The notes under the pieces are model-generated. The model worked only from the letters and a program-made list of their open reading frames with translations. It was not told the origin of the DNA and searched no databases. A program made the translations under genes and the position numbers. Positions 7,985 to 17,001 of a stretch of DNA of 64,000 nucleotides are shown here, piece after piece. This stretch comes from E44-bin89 sp034409565 (lineage in GTDB: Bacteria > Chloroflexota > Dehalococcoidia > Dehalococcoidales > RBG-16-60-22). Position 1 is the first letter of the stretch. Each line of letters opens with the position of its first letter. The stretch spans positions 80,820 through 144,819 of the forward strand of contig DAOUMS010000007.1 of NCBI GenBank assembly GCA_034409565.1, in the 5' to 3' direction.

Positions 7985-10696
7985 ATGATGGTGGCCACAA
8001 ATGCAACTTATCCATCTCAGTATGAGACCGAAGTCCTGCTGAAAGACGGTTCCAGGATGCTACTGAGGCCGATACGCCAGGACGATACCGAGCGCTGGCT
8101 CGCTTTTTACCGGCGGCAAAGCCAGCAGACCAAATACCTGCGCTTTCGACGCGACCCGGGCGAGATGGGGCCTGAAGATGCCCTTCGCTTCTGCACTGTG
8201 GACTACAAAAATACCTTCGCCCTGGTTGGTGAGGTGCAGAGGGAGCAGCGCCGGGAAATCATTGCTATCGGGCGCTATTACCGCCTGCCGGGCAGTCGGT
8301 CGGCGCGGGTGGCCTTTGCCATTGAGGACGCCTATCACGGCAAGGGAATTGGCACCCAACTCATCGAGTGGCTGGCAAACGCTGCCCGCGACAATGGCAT
8401 CGCCTTCTTTGAAGGTGACATGCTCGCCGAGAACGAACGCATGATGTCCGTTCTCAAGGACTACGGATTCCACATTGATAGCGAGTTGAGGGACGGCGTC
8501 TACCACGTTACCATTCCCATTGCCAGAAGTCGTAGGGTGGAAAGAAAAGAGGCGGAAAGGGAACGCCTGTCGACGGTGGCTTCCATACGCCATGTTCTGT
8601 CACCGCGCTCCATCGCGGTGGTCGGCGCTTCCAGACAGGCGGGCAGCATCGGGCAGCTTGTTTTTCAGAATATCATGGAAGGCGGCTTTACCGGCGTCGT
8701 GTACCCGGTTAACCCGAAGGCAGACTCCATAATGGCGGTGAAAGCCTATCCCTCCATACTTGATGTCCCGGGAGAGGTTGACCTGGCCATAATCATCGTG
8801 CCCACGCAGTTTGTCGCCCGGGTGGCGGACGAGTGTGGACAGAAGGGTGTGCGTGCCATCATTGTCATCACCGATGGGTTCCGGGAGAGAGGGCTGGAGG
8901 GGGCCGCCCGTGAGGAGGAGCTGCGCGATATCGCACTTGGCCACGGGATGAGACTGGTGGGACCGAACTGCATGGGAATCATCAATACCGACCCTGAAGT
9001 CAGGTTGAACGCCTCATTTTCTCGCATCTATCCACCTCGCGGCAATATCGCCTTTCTCTCCCAGAGCGGTGCCATGGGACTGGTCATTCTGGAGTACGCC
9101 AGCGACCTCAATATGGGCATCTCCGGCTTTGTCAGCGTGGGCAATCGGGCGGACATCTCTTCCAACGACCTGTTGCAGTACTGGGAAGACGACCCGGCAA
9201 CCAGGGTCATCCTGCTCTATCTGGAGTCGTTCGGTAACCCGCGGAAGTTCAGCCGTATCGCCAAAAGGGTTTCGGCACGGAAGCCAATCGTCGTTGTCAA
9301 AAGTGGTACCACCCTGGTCGGCTCCCGTGCTGCCTCATCGCACACCGGTGCCCTGGCGACGCCGGAGGTGGTCTCGGATGCTCTGTTCCGTCAGGCGGGT
9401 ATCCTTCGCGTCGACAGCATCCAGGAGCTGTTTGACGTGGCCACGCTCCTTTCCAATCAGCCGCTCCCCGAGGGTAAACGACTGGCTATCGTGACCAATG
9501 GCGGTGGGCCGGGAATTCTGGCCGCCGACGCCTCGGAGCAGCAGGGGCTGACTTTGCCCGAGCTATCTTCGGCAACGGCGGGTAAACTGGGCCCGCTCAT
9601 CAAGCGGGATATCAGGCTCGGCAATCCGCTGGACCTCACCGGCAGCGTTACCCCGGCAGAGTTTGAAGGTTCGCTGAGAGTAATGGCCGAAGACGATGAT
9701 ATTGATGCCGTCCTGGTGGTGTTTGTCCCGGCGGCGGTGGTGGACACAACGCTGGTGGAAGACGCCATCCGCCGTGTCAGCCCTCTGTATCAGCGACAGA
9801 AAAAGCCTTTGCTCGCCTGTTTCATGGGGCAGCGGGGGTTCAAAGCCAGGCTGGGAAAGATGGGCAGCTTCGTGCCCTGCTATCCGTTCCCGGAGAACGC
9901 CGTCTCGGCGCTGGCCAAGGCCGTTGAGTACCATGAGCTGATGAAAAAGCCGAAAGGCGCCGTGCCCCGCATAAAAGGTATCAGGCGGGAAAAGGCGCGC
10001 CGTATCATCAGAACGGCGATGGGCCGTAACAAACAGAGGCCGTTCTGGCTGCCCGCAGAGCAGATAGTAAGCCTGCTGGATTGCTACGGCATACGTGTTG
10101 TTGAGACATCGGTTGCCCGGAGCGCCGGCGAGGCAGCTTCTCTGGCGGCACAGGCGGGCTTTCCGGTAGTGGTTAAACTGAACTCGTCCACCATCACGCA
10201 CAAGACCGATGTTGGTGGTGTAATACTGGACCTCAATTCTGAAAGTGAAGTGAAGGCCGCTTTCAAAACCATCAGGGACAAGCTGGCGGCCATGGGACGT
10301 GAATCGGAAATGGAAGGGGTTACCGTCCAGCGCATGGTGTCGGGCGGCATTGAAGTCATTGCCGGTGTGACGCAGGACCCCACGTTCGGGCCGCTCATTA
10401 TGTTCGGTCTGGGCGGCGTACAGGCCGAGCTGTTGAAGGACATCGTCCTCCGCCTGCATCCCCTCACCGAACTGGATGCCAGCGAAATGGTCAGTTCCAT
10501 CAAGATGGCCAGTCTTTTTGAGGGTTTTCGAGGGACGTCCCCCAGCGATATTCAGGCGGTACAGGATTTACTGCTCAGACTATCGGCCATGGTGGAGGAT
10601 ATCCCCCAGGTGGCGGAGCTGGACTTCAATCCGGTAAAAGTAATGCCGCGTGGCGAGGGGTACTGGGTGGTGGACGCCAGAATCAGCCTGAAATAA
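7985..10696 (+). CDS. GNAT fused to ADP-forming acyl-CoA synthetase
   Basis: A 903-residue fusion. An N-terminal GNAT domain (about 15-180) has YHGKGIGTQLIEWL as its acetyl-CoA loop. It is followed by a CoA-binding domain (about 195-330), a succinyl-CoA-ligase-like flavodoxin domain (about 345-640), and a C-terminal ATP-grasp domain (about 685-900) with GFPVVVKLNS and a closing DFNPVKV segment. SHTGALA near residue 452 keeps the histidine that is phosphorylated in ADP-forming acetyl-CoA synthetases. Two roles are known for such fusions: making ATP from acyl-CoA, and acetylating protein lysines (Pat-like). The N-terminal GNAT is the less common domain order. The retained histidine favours at least some synthetase activity, which is inference. 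Confidence 0.9.
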   Translation: MMVATNATYPSQYETEVLLKDGSRMLLRPIRQDDTERWLAFYRRQSQQTKYLRFRRDPGEMGPEDALRFCTVDYKNTFALVGEVQREQRREIIAIGRYYRLPGSRSARVAFAIEDAYHGKGIGTQLIEWLANAARDNGIAFFEGDMLAENERMMSVLKDYGFHIDSELRDGVYHVTIPIARSRRVERKEAERERLSTVASIRHVLSPRSIAVVGASRQAGSIGQLVFQNIMEGGFTGVVYPVNPKADSIMAVKAYPSILDVPGEVDLAIIIVPTQFVARVADECGQKGVRAIIVITDGFRERGLEGAAREEELRDIALGHGMRLVGPNCMGIINTDPEVRLNASFSRIYPPRGNIAFLSQSGAMGLVILEYASDLNMGISGFVSVGNRADISSNDLLQYWEDDPATRVILLYLESFGNPRKFSRIAKRVSARKPIVVVKSGTTLVGSRAASSHTGALATPEVVSDALFRQAGILRVDSIQELFDVATLLSNQPLPEGKRLAIVTNGGGPGILAADASEQQGLTLPELSSATAGKLGPLIKRDIRLGNPLDLTGSVTPAEFEGSLRVMAEDDDIDAVLVVFVPAAVVDTTLVEDAIRRVSPLYQRQKKPLLACFMGQRGFKARLGKMGSFVPCYPFPENAVSALAKAVEYHELMKKPKGAVPRIKGIRREKARRIIRTAMGRNKQRPFWLPAEQIVSLLDCYGIRVVETSVARSAGEAASLAAQAGFPVVVKLNSSTITHKTDVGGVILDLNSESEVKAAFKTIRDKLAAMGRESEMEGVTVQRMVSGGIEVIAGVTQDPTFGPLIMFGLGGVQAELLKDIVLRLHPLTELDASEMVSSIKMASLFEGFRGTSPSDIQAVQDLLLRLSAMVEDIPQVAELDFNPVKVMPRGEGYWVVDARISLK

Positions 10697-10732
10697 ATAT
10701 AAAACAACAATTTGCGGAAAAGGGGAAAAACA

Positions 10733-11125
10733 GTGAGACGACTGCTACTGGTAATGCTCCCCGTAATGATAATCGGCCTAATGGCGGGCTGTGCGGACAA
10801 AGAAGAGGCGGCGGAGAAAAATTTTGGCTTTCTGCCGGTGGAGAAAATCGAGCTTAAAGTAAACAAGGAGTTTACCATCAGGCGGGAGTTTGATTTGAAT
10901 TCTGGCTACATCTGGCGGGAAAAATACGATGAAGCAATGCTTGAGCTATTGGTGAATGAGATTGACACTGAGACCCAAGAAGATGGAAGCATCGTTCTAT
11001 ATCAGGTTTTCCGGTTCAAGGCAAAGAAAAAAGGCAATACGCAGCTCTTCCTGGCTTTCACCAGGTCCACTCTGAACGGCCCGGTGGTGGCCAAACAAGA
11101 GGTATTTGATATCTATATAGAGTAA
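10733..11125 (+). CDS. Lipoprotein with chagasin-like (I42) inhibitor domain
   Basis: A 130-residue secreted lipoprotein with a basic start, a hydrophobic core and lipobox LMAGC, then a beta-rich domain. LNSGYIW, and KKGNTQLFLAFTRS further on, align in kind with the NPTTGYxW and GxTxLxxxYxR loops of chagasin/I42 cysteine-peptidase inhibitors. The GTG start at 10733 was preferred over an upstream TTG because AGGGG sits a few bases before it and it gives a normal signal peptide. It lies 36 bp after the synthetase fusion and may be co-transcribed. The domain call is from motif resemblance. The target peptidase is unknown. Confidence 0.65.
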   Translation: MRRLLLVMLPVMIIGLMAGCADKEEAAEKNFGFLPVEKIELKVNKEFTIRREFDLNSGYIWREKYDEAMLELLVNEIDTETQEDGSIVLYQVFRFKAKKKGNTQLFLAFTRSTLNGPVVAKQEVFDIYIE

Positions 11126-11149
11126 ATCGGTATTCTGAGTCCGGGAATA

Positions 11150-12019
11150 TCATCCGAGCTGGTTCTGCACCAGTTTCACCACGTCCAGGGGATACCGCGC
11201 CACTTTGACGCCAGCCTTTTGAAAAGCGCTGATTTTGCTCTTTGTTGTCCCCATGTTGCCCTGAACGATGGCGCCGGCGTGGCCCATGCGTTTCCCCTCC
11301 GGCACGCTGTGGCCGGCGACGTAAGCTACCACCGGTTTCGTCATCTGGCTGGCAACGAACTGAGCGGCCTGTTCTTCCTGCACACCACCCACCTCGCCGA
11401 CGATGACAACCAGGTCGGTATCCGGGTCGGCATCAAAGAGAGCCAGCAGTTCGGGCAGGTTGGTGAACGGCACCGGGTCGGCCCCCATGCCGGCGGCTGT
11501 GCTCTGGCCCATACCGGCGGCGGCCAGGTTGGCACATATCTCGTAGGCAAGGGTACCGCTCCGGGAAATGACACCGATACGACCAGGCTGGAACATATTT
11601 CCGGGCAGAATGCCCATCTTGGCCTCTCCCGGGGTGATAATCCCCGGGCTGGTTGGCCCCAGGAGGCACATGTTGTGCTCTGAGGCATAGGCCTTTATCT
11701 CCATGGCATCGTGCACCGGCACGTGCTCGGTGACCACCACAATAAGCCTGATGCCGGCATCTATGGTCTCAAGGGCAGCGTCTTTAACGGCGGCCGGCGG
11801 CACAAAAAAGACCGAGACCTCCGCCCCGCGCTCGGCGACGGCCTGGGTTACGTGGTCATAGACCGGCACGCTCTCCACCTCCTCACCGCCTTTTCCCGGA
11901 GTTACGCCGGCCACGATATTCGTCCCGTACTCCAGCATCCACTTCGTCTGGGCGCGGCCGGCGCGGCCGGTGATGCCCTGCACCAGCACCTTGGTTTCTC
12001 TATTCAAGAGTATGCTCAT
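11150..12019 (-). CDS. sucD: Succinate-CoA ligase (ADP-forming) alpha subunit
   Basis: A 289-residue alpha subunit. The CoA-binding domain begins with VLVQGITGRAG, GRIGVISRSGTLAYE follows, and the catalytic phospho-histidine is in GHAGAIV near residue 246. With SucC it interconverts succinyl-CoA and succinate with ATP formation. The ATG at 12019 overlaps the sucC stop as ATGA, so the pair is translationally coupled. Co-localisation with methylmalonyl-CoA mutase genes 4 kb away fits a propionate/succinate route. Malate-CoA ligase is a close homologue and cannot be excluded. Confidence 0.93.
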   Translation of the reverse strand: MSILLNRETKVLVQGITGRAGRAQTKWMLEYGTNIVAGVTPGKGGEEVESVPVYDHVTQAVAERGAEVSVFFVPPAAVKDAALETIDAGIRLIVVVTEHVPVHDAMEIKAYASEHNMCLLGPTSPGIITPGEAKMGILPGNMFQPGRIGVISRSGTLAYEICANLAAAGMGQSTAAGMGADPVPFTNLPELLALFDADPDTDLVVIVGEVGGVQEEQAAQFVASQMTKPVVAYVAGHSVPEGKRMGHAGAIVQGNMGTTKSKISAFQKAGVKVARYPLDVVKLVQNQLG

Positions 12020-13158
12020 CTGGCTTTTTCCAGTCTCCAAAAGAGGTGCGCCACACTTTTCTCTGTGGCCGTATCGGTTACTACCTCAACCCCTCCCTCC
12101 CTCAGTATCTGCCAGGTCTCCTCTTGGCGGTTCCCCAGTGCTCTGGCCACAATGGGGATGTCTGCCGGGTGCTCCTGAAGAAAGCGGACAATTCCCTTGG
12201 CCCCTTCGTGGATAGGGTTGATTCCCCCGTAGAGGTTGATAAACACCGCCTTAAGGCCCTTTTTCTGCATAACGAGTTCCATAACCTGGTAGAGAAGCTC
12301 TGCGGAAATGGCGCCTCCGGTTTCGAGAAAGTTGGCCGGGCGGTACCGGCGTCCAATGATGTCCATGGTAGCCATGCCCAGCCCCGCTCCGCTGGAGACG
12401 ATGCCGATTTCGCCGTCAAGTTCCACGTAGGTTACGCCTATCTGGCGACCTTTTTTCTCCAGAGGGCTGGCAATACGGTCTAGGGCTGATATTTGCAGGT
12501 CAGGGTGGCGGAACAGGCTGGAATCGTCAATGTCCATCTTGGCGTCAAGGGCCAGATGCTCGCCTTTTGCTGTGCGGACCAGCGGATTTATTTCGGCAAT
12601 GGTGGCGTCATAGCGGCGAAAAACGCGGTAGAGCCTGAGGAGAATATCGGCTATCCGTGCTGATTCACCGCCGGTAAGCCCTGCCTTTTGCGCCATGTTT
12701 TCCGCTCCGGGCAGGCTCAGACCAGATAAGATGGAGACCTGATTTGAGATGACTTTTCCGGGAAGAGCTCTGGCGGTCTCTTCAATGGCAACGCCGCCGG
12801 CAGCGCTCAAAATAACCACCGGGCAGCCGGTCAGGCCGTCTATGGTTACGCCGAGGTAGAACTCCTGAGCCATCGACGCCTTTTTTACCACCATCACCCT
12901 GTTTACTGGCAGCCCCTTTATGGTTGATTTCAGAATCCGCCGGGCAGTCTCCTCAGTCTGCTCCGGGGACTCAGCCGTCTGTACGCCGCCGGCCAGCCCG
13001 CGACCCCCGGTCAGTACCTGGGCCTTGACCATGACCGGAAAGCCAATTTTCTCGGCGGCTTCACGCGCCTGCCGGGGGCTATTGGCGACGGTAAAATCAG
13101 GGACGGGTATACCCTCCTGTTGGAACAGGTCGCCGGCTTCAAACTCGTATAGCTTCAT
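12016..13158 (-). CDS. sucC: Succinate-CoA ligase (ADP-forming) beta subunit
   Basis: A 380-residue beta subunit with an N-terminal ATP-grasp domain (LYEFEAGDLFQQEGIPVPDF at the start, GFPVMVKAQVLTGGRG near 40) and a C-terminal CoA-ligase domain (GIVSSGAGLGMATMDII, FINLYGGINP). It is near the usual 385-390 residues. It binds nucleotide and forms the heteromer with SucD, encoded by the overlapping downstream gene. Transcription runs away from the aldolase gene, with about 190 bp shared upstream sequence. Confidence 0.93.
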   Translation of the reverse strand: MKLYEFEAGDLFQQEGIPVPDFTVANSPRQAREAAEKIGFPVMVKAQVLTGGRGLAGGVQTAESPEQTEETARRILKSTIKGLPVNRVMVVKKASMAQEFYLGVTIDGLTGCPVVILSAAGGVAIEETARALPGKVISNQVSILSGLSLPGAENMAQKAGLTGGESARIADILLRLYRVFRRYDATIAEINPLVRTAKGEHLALDAKMDIDDSSLFRHPDLQISALDRIASPLEKKGRQIGVTYVELDGEIGIVSSGAGLGMATMDIIGRRYRPANFLETGGAISAELLYQVMELVMQKKGLKAVFINLYGGINPIHEGAKGIVRFLQEHPADIPIVARALGNRQEETWQILREGGVEVVTDTATEKSVAHLFWRLEKAR

Positions 13159-13227
13159 GTCTGCTTGAAGTAAGTGTACTCCAACTGAAAAGCAGCGTCA
13201 AAGGCACGGCTCCCGTGAAAAAATATA

Positions 13228-13257
13228 TTGACAGGGGGAAAAGGGGCGGTGTATAGT
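13228..13257 (+). promoter_or_regulatory. Putative sigma-70 promoter of the aldolase gene
   Basis: TTGACA (13228-13233), an 18-bp spacer and TATAGT (13252-13257) lie about 90 bp before the ATG of the HpcH/HpaI aldolase. The match is five or six of six at both boxes. Confidence 0.55.
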
Positions 13258-13346
13258 GAGCGCTGGCAGGTTTAAAGCTAATTATATCTGTAATACTCCC
13301 CTGGTAAGAAATTCGGGCGAGGAATTTAACATCAGGAGGCAGTGGC

Positions 13347-14135
13347 ATGAAGAGAAACAAGGTGCGCGAGATATTGGAACGAGGTGGCATCCCGGTCGGG
13401 CTGTTCCACGTCTTTCAGGAGCCCTACCTGACGGAGATGATGGGACACATTGGGTTTGACTATGTCATGGTGGACCATGAGCACACCACCACAGATGAGG
13501 ATATGATTAGTCGGCTCATACTGGCCGCGAATGCGTCCGGATTACCGGTGTTCATTCGCATCGGGGAGATTAATTCTTCCTATATGCAGCGGATGGTAGA
13601 TGCCGGTGCGGCCGGCTTCCTGTGTGCTCAGGTGCGTACCCGGGAAGACATGCAACGGGCGGTGAAGGCCATCAAGTACCCGCCTATGGGGAACCGGGGT
13701 GTCCTGCCCTGGAGTCGTGCCAGCCTTTTTGGTCTGGGTCAGACGCTTGATGAGCACTTCCGCACCTCGAACCAGGAGACCATGCTCTTCGCCCTCATCG
13801 AAAACAAGGAGGCAATTGAGAATATAGAGCAGATTATCTCTGTGGATGGGCTTGATGGTATCATGTTCGGGCCTTGCGACATGTCCCTTGACATGGGCAT
13901 TTACGACCGGTGGGACTCGCCGGAAGTTACCGCGGCCATGGAGAAAGCCGTGGCCATAGCCCACCAGTACAAGCGGCATCTCATTGGCCTGGTGCTGTCA
14001 GGAGAGAATCTGGAACAGCAGATATCTGACTGGAAGAAAAAGGGAGCGCACATTATTCTCTACGCCTACGATGTCTATCTCATACAGCAACTGTTTCTCT
14101 CTGACCTGGCCAAAATCAAAAAGTCGTTGCGGTAG
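13347..14135 (+). CDS. HpcH/HpaI family aldolase
   Basis: A 262-residue class II (metal-dependent) aldolase with VDHEHTTTD (39-47), the GAAGFLCAQVRT segment and MFGPCDMSLDMG, all typical of HpcH/HpaI enzymes. These cleave 4-hydroxy-2-oxo acids such as 2,4-dihydroxyhept-2-enedioate or sugar-derived keto acids to pyruvate plus an aldehyde. CAGGAGG lies 9 bases before the start. It is a single-gene unit divergent from sucCD and convergent with the UroD-type gene, so context does not define the substrate. Confidence 0.88.
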   Translation: MKRNKVREILERGGIPVGLFHVFQEPYLTEMMGHIGFDYVMVDHEHTTTDEDMISRLILAANASGLPVFIRIGEINSSYMQRMVDAGAAGFLCAQVRTREDMQRAVKAIKYPPMGNRGVLPWSRASLFGLGQTLDEHFRTSNQETMLFALIENKEAIENIEQIISVDGLDGIMFGPCDMSLDMGIYDRWDSPEVTAAMEKAVAIAHQYKRHLIGLVLSGENLEQQISDWKKKGAHIILYAYDVYLIQQLFLSDLAKIKKSLR

Positions 14136-14152
14136 ACCTGTCAGCCATTGGC

Positions 14153-15205
14153 TTACAAAGTAAGAGAGTATTTCCCGTACTCTCTTATGGCTCGTATCAT
14201 CTCGGCATAGTTATCCGGATTAACGGCGCCGTGAATGGAATTACCGGACATGCAGATGTAGCCTCCCCCCTTGCCCGCCTTGCGGATACAGTCCCTGACC
14301 GCTTCGCGGACCTCATCTTTACTGCCCCAACTCAGCAGTCTGCCGCAGTCAACATTACCCATAATGCACACTTTATCACCGTACTTTTCCTTTGCCTCGC
14401 CAATGTCCATGCCGGCCACGGGGTCGATGGGGTGGACACCGTCAACCCCAGTCTCCACAATGAGGTCAAAGATAGCCCAAATATTGCCGTCGGTGTGCTT
14501 GAGACAGGGTACACCCCGGCTGTGGCAGTAATCGACTATTTTTTTGAGCCCGGGAGTGATGTATTTCGCCGTATGCTTTGGTGCCACCATGGGACCATTG
14601 GTGAACGCCCAGTCAGCGGTTTCAATAATCATGTCAGCCCCGATGTCAATCAGGTTCTTGACATAACGCCGGTAGTAATCATCGGTGATTTCATTTAAAC
14701 CTTCGACAAATTCAGGGTCTCTTATCAGGTCTTTGAACAGTTCATCCTGCTCGCGGAGGCTGCCAATGATGGTGGCGAAAGGTCTGACCACAGATATAAT
14801 GGCCCTCTTTCCCTTAAATCTTTTTACCGTCTCTTCTAACTTTTTAAACCGCGATGGCCGGTCAGGGTCGGGGGGGACATATTTGGCCAGGTCTTCCTTG
14901 GACTTGAGCGCCGGCTCCAGAACCATGGGAATGGCGTGTGATACCCCTGAGTACTGCTTGATGGCGCCCCACTGGTCGCGGACGATGCGCTTGGCCTCAT
15001 CCAGCACTTCATAAGGGTCTGTTCTCAGCTCATGATAGCAGACGGCATCCAGGTCCATGTATTCCACAAAATCCTCGTAGGAAGCGCCGGGTTTCAGCGC
15101 CTCAATAATCCGCTCGTCAATGTCGAGTTCAAAGGTAGGCACCGTATCCGGTTCCTGACGGTGAACCGCCTTCATTATGCGCTCCAGGCTGGTAAACGTC
15201 TGCAT
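14153..15205 (-). CDS. UroD-family corrinoid methyltransferase (MtaA/CmuA-like)
   Basis: A 350-residue TIM-barrel protein of the uroporphyrinogen decarboxylase superfamily, with the CLKHTDGNIW and VDGVHPIDPVAGMDI segments of the methyltransferase branch. Gene order (corrinoid protein, then this gene, 14 bp apart) indicates methyl transfer to or from a corrinoid cofactor rather than haem synthesis. The start at 15205 was chosen because GGGGGG sits 8 bases upstream; the ATG and GTG just before it would overlap the ribosome site. Its last codons form a perfect 10-bp inverted repeat that may terminate the convergent aldolase transcript. Confidence 0.83.
   Translation of the reverse strand: MQTFTSLERIMKAVHRQEPDTVPTFELDIDERIIEALKPGASYEDFVEYMDLDAVCYHELRTDPYEVLDEAKRIVRDQWGAIKQYSGVSHAIPMVLEPALKSKEDLAKYVPPDPDRPSRFKKLEETVKRFKGKRAIISVVRPFATIIGSLREQDELFKDLIRDPEFVEGLNEITDDYYRRYVKNLIDIGADMIIETADWAFTNGPMVAPKHTAKYITPGLKKIVDYCHSRGVPCLKHTDGNIWAIFDLIVETGVDGVHPIDPVAGMDIGEAKEKYGDKVCIMGNVDCGRLLSWGSKDEVREAVRDCIRKAGKGGGYICMSGNSIHGAVNPDNYAEMIRAIREYGKYSLTL
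14161..14187. terminator. Hairpin between convergent genes
   Basis: TAAGAGAGTA and TACTCTCTTA form a perfect 10-bp stem with a 7-base loop. It lies inside the final codons of the UroD-type gene and 26 bp after the aldolase stop. No T-tract follows on either strand, so termination is only suggested. Confidence 0.3.
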
Positions 15206-15219
15206 CTTCATCACCCCCC

Positions 15220-15855
15220 TTATTTATTCAGGAGCCTCTTGGCTTTGGCCACGGCTTCCACGGCGTCCCGGGCATAGGCATCAGCCCCGATCTGGTCGGC
15301 GAAGGCCTGGTTCAGCGGTGCGCCGCCAACCATGATTTTGACCCTTTCCCTGAGGCCGGCGTTTTTGAGGAAGTTTATCGTTTCCGGCATCTTGGGCATG
15401 GTGAAGGTCAGCAGGGCCGACAGGCCGAGGATATCGTAATCACCCTTTTCAATTTCTTCGCCGAAACGCTGTGGAGGAATATCCCTGCCGAGGTCGGTGA
15501 CTTCCCAGCCGTTTCCCTCCAGCATCAGGATGACGATGTTCTTGCCGATGTCGTGAAGGTCACCCTCAACCGTGCCAATGACGTATTTCCCGGCGTAGGC
15601 AGCCCCGGTGCGGGAAAGCCCCGGTCTCAGCAGCTCAATCGAGGCTTTCATGGCGTCGCCGGCCATGAGCAGCTCCGGCAGGAATATCTGGCCATTTTCG
15701 AAGTCAGTGCCGACAAGGTTCATCGCCGGCAAAAGACCTTTGTCCAGCACCTCTTTGGCGGGCACCTGTGCCGCCAAGGCTTTTTGCGTGAGGCCGGCGG
15801 CCTCGGCAACCTGCCCGTCAACCACGCTTTTAGTTAATTCATCAAAATTAAACAT
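15220..15855 (-). CDS. Corrinoid (B12-binding) methyl-carrier protein
   Basis: A 211-residue protein with the two-part layout of MtaC/MtbC/MttC-type carriers. A helical cap domain (about 1-85) precedes a Rossmann-like B12-binding domain with DLHDIGKN, whose histidine is the lower ligand of cobalt, then the LSALLTFTMP and GGAPLN segments. It carries the methyl group between a substrate methyltransferase and an acceptor such as tetrahydrofolate. The start MFNFDEL was chosen over an upstream GTG that overlaps GGAGG. The paired methyltransferase is directly downstream. The methyl donor is unknown, and no reductive activator (RamA-like) is seen here. Confidence 0.88.
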   Translation of the reverse strand: MFNFDELTKSVVDGQVAEAAGLTQKALAAQVPAKEVLDKGLLPAMNLVGTDFENGQIFLPELLMAGDAMKASIELLRPGLSRTGAAYAGKYVIGTVEGDLHDIGKNIVILMLEGNGWEVTDLGRDIPPQRFGEEIEKGDYDILGLSALLTFTMPKMPETINFLKNAGLRERVKIMVGGAPLNQAFADQIGADAYARDAVEAVAKAKRLLNK

Positions 15856-15939
15856 GGTCTGGCATATCACCTCCCGTGATTTTTCAGCACTATTTTACTG
15901 GCTATCGCCGCACCGTACGTCAGATGAGCTGGCTTAATC

Positions 15940-16809
15940 TCAGTCCAGCCTCAGCAGCGCCAGCGCGTCCCGTTGTATTATCTGCTCCAGAAGCTCCCGG
16001 GGCACCTCCGGAAGGTGGTGTTTATTTATAAAATTATCCAGGCTGCGCAGGGCGTCTATCACCTCCTGCGGCATTGAAATCGGGTAATCAGAGCCCAGAA
16101 ACAGCTTGTCCATCACCGCCCATTCGTAGGCCAGGTGCAGGCCTCTATAAAATGACCAGGGCCGGTAGAACCGACCGGAAATATCGGCGTAGACGTGTGG
16201 ATGCTTCCGTATCACCATGATGCAGTCCTCTTCCCAGGGGTGGCCGATATGGGCCATGACGATACGCAGCTCGGGAAAACGGATGGCGATTTCGTCCATC
16301 ACCAGGGGGTGGGCATAGCGCAGGGGTGCGTCACGTACCGGTGAGGTACCCTGATGGAACATTATGGGCAGGTTCAGCTCCTGGGCCTTGGCATAGACGC
16401 GAAGCGCGCTTTCCCCCAGAGGCTCAAAGTTCTGGTAGTTTGGCCCCAGCTTGAGCCCGCGCAGCCCGAGGTCGTGATAAGCTCTCTCCATTTCATCAAG
16501 TGCGTCCGGCGCCCCCGGCCAGACAGACATAAAGCCGATGACTTTTTCCGGCGCCTGCGCCACCAGTCTGGCGGTGGCATCATTGGCCTTTTTGGCGTCT
16601 CTCTCGCTGATAACGGCGGGGCGGTCCGGGGGCATGGCAATGCCGAAGGAAATAACCCTGTCCACCGGCGCCATGGCCTTGAAGAAATCACGGTGGGTGG
16701 TGGTGATTCGAATCGGTCTGTCCGCCCTCATCTTGGTGTCCGCAATCTCCTCCCCCGCCGGCACCTCCGATACGTGCGTTGGCACGTGGGTGTGTACGTC
16801 AACTATCAT
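15940..16809 (-). CDS. Amidohydrolase-related TIM-barrel hydrolase/decarboxylase
   Basis: A 289-residue metal-dependent hydrolase of the Amidohydro_2 (ACMS decarboxylase-like) family. It has VDVHTHV at the start (metal-binding HxH), MFHQGT and VMAHIGHPWEED in the middle and LGSDYPIS near the end with the metal-ligand aspartate. Family members decarboxylate or hydrolyse aromatic and dicarboxylic acids. It has the same orientation as the corrinoid genes, with about 85 bp between, so it could share their transcript. The substrate is unknown. Confidence 0.85.
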   Translation of the reverse strand: MIVDVHTHVPTHVSEVPAGEEIADTKMRADRPIRITTTHRDFFKAMAPVDRVISFGIAMPPDRPAVISERDAKKANDATARLVAQAPEKVIGFMSVWPGAPDALDEMERAYHDLGLRGLKLGPNYQNFEPLGESALRVYAKAQELNLPIMFHQGTSPVRDAPLRYAHPLVMDEIAIRFPELRIVMAHIGHPWEEDCIMVIRKHPHVYADISGRFYRPWSFYRGLHLAYEWAVMDKLFLGSDYPISMPQEVIDALRSLDNFINKHHLPEVPRELLEQIIQRDALALLRLD

Positions 16810-17001
16810 GGCTGCTCTCCTCTGGATGTAGTCTAACCGCTACTGACCTCGTGGCTACATTTTATCATCGGGTGTAATTTTATGCATATTTCAGCGCTGT
16901 TTTCAAATTGATAGCGATGGCACCGTCATTGCAAATATCATTTTACCGCGCTATCATATTTGAGTGTGGCAAAATTCCACTTGCTGGAGGTGATGAAAGT
17001 C

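Noticed and set aside
16960..17001. Upstream TTG start of the mutase large subunit
   Set aside because: GGAGGTGAT lies inside this extension and is ideally placed for the GTG at 17002.
16810..17001. Cobalamin riboswitch before the B12-dependent mutase operon
   Set aside because: No B12-box-like sequence or long structured leader could be seen in this short interval.
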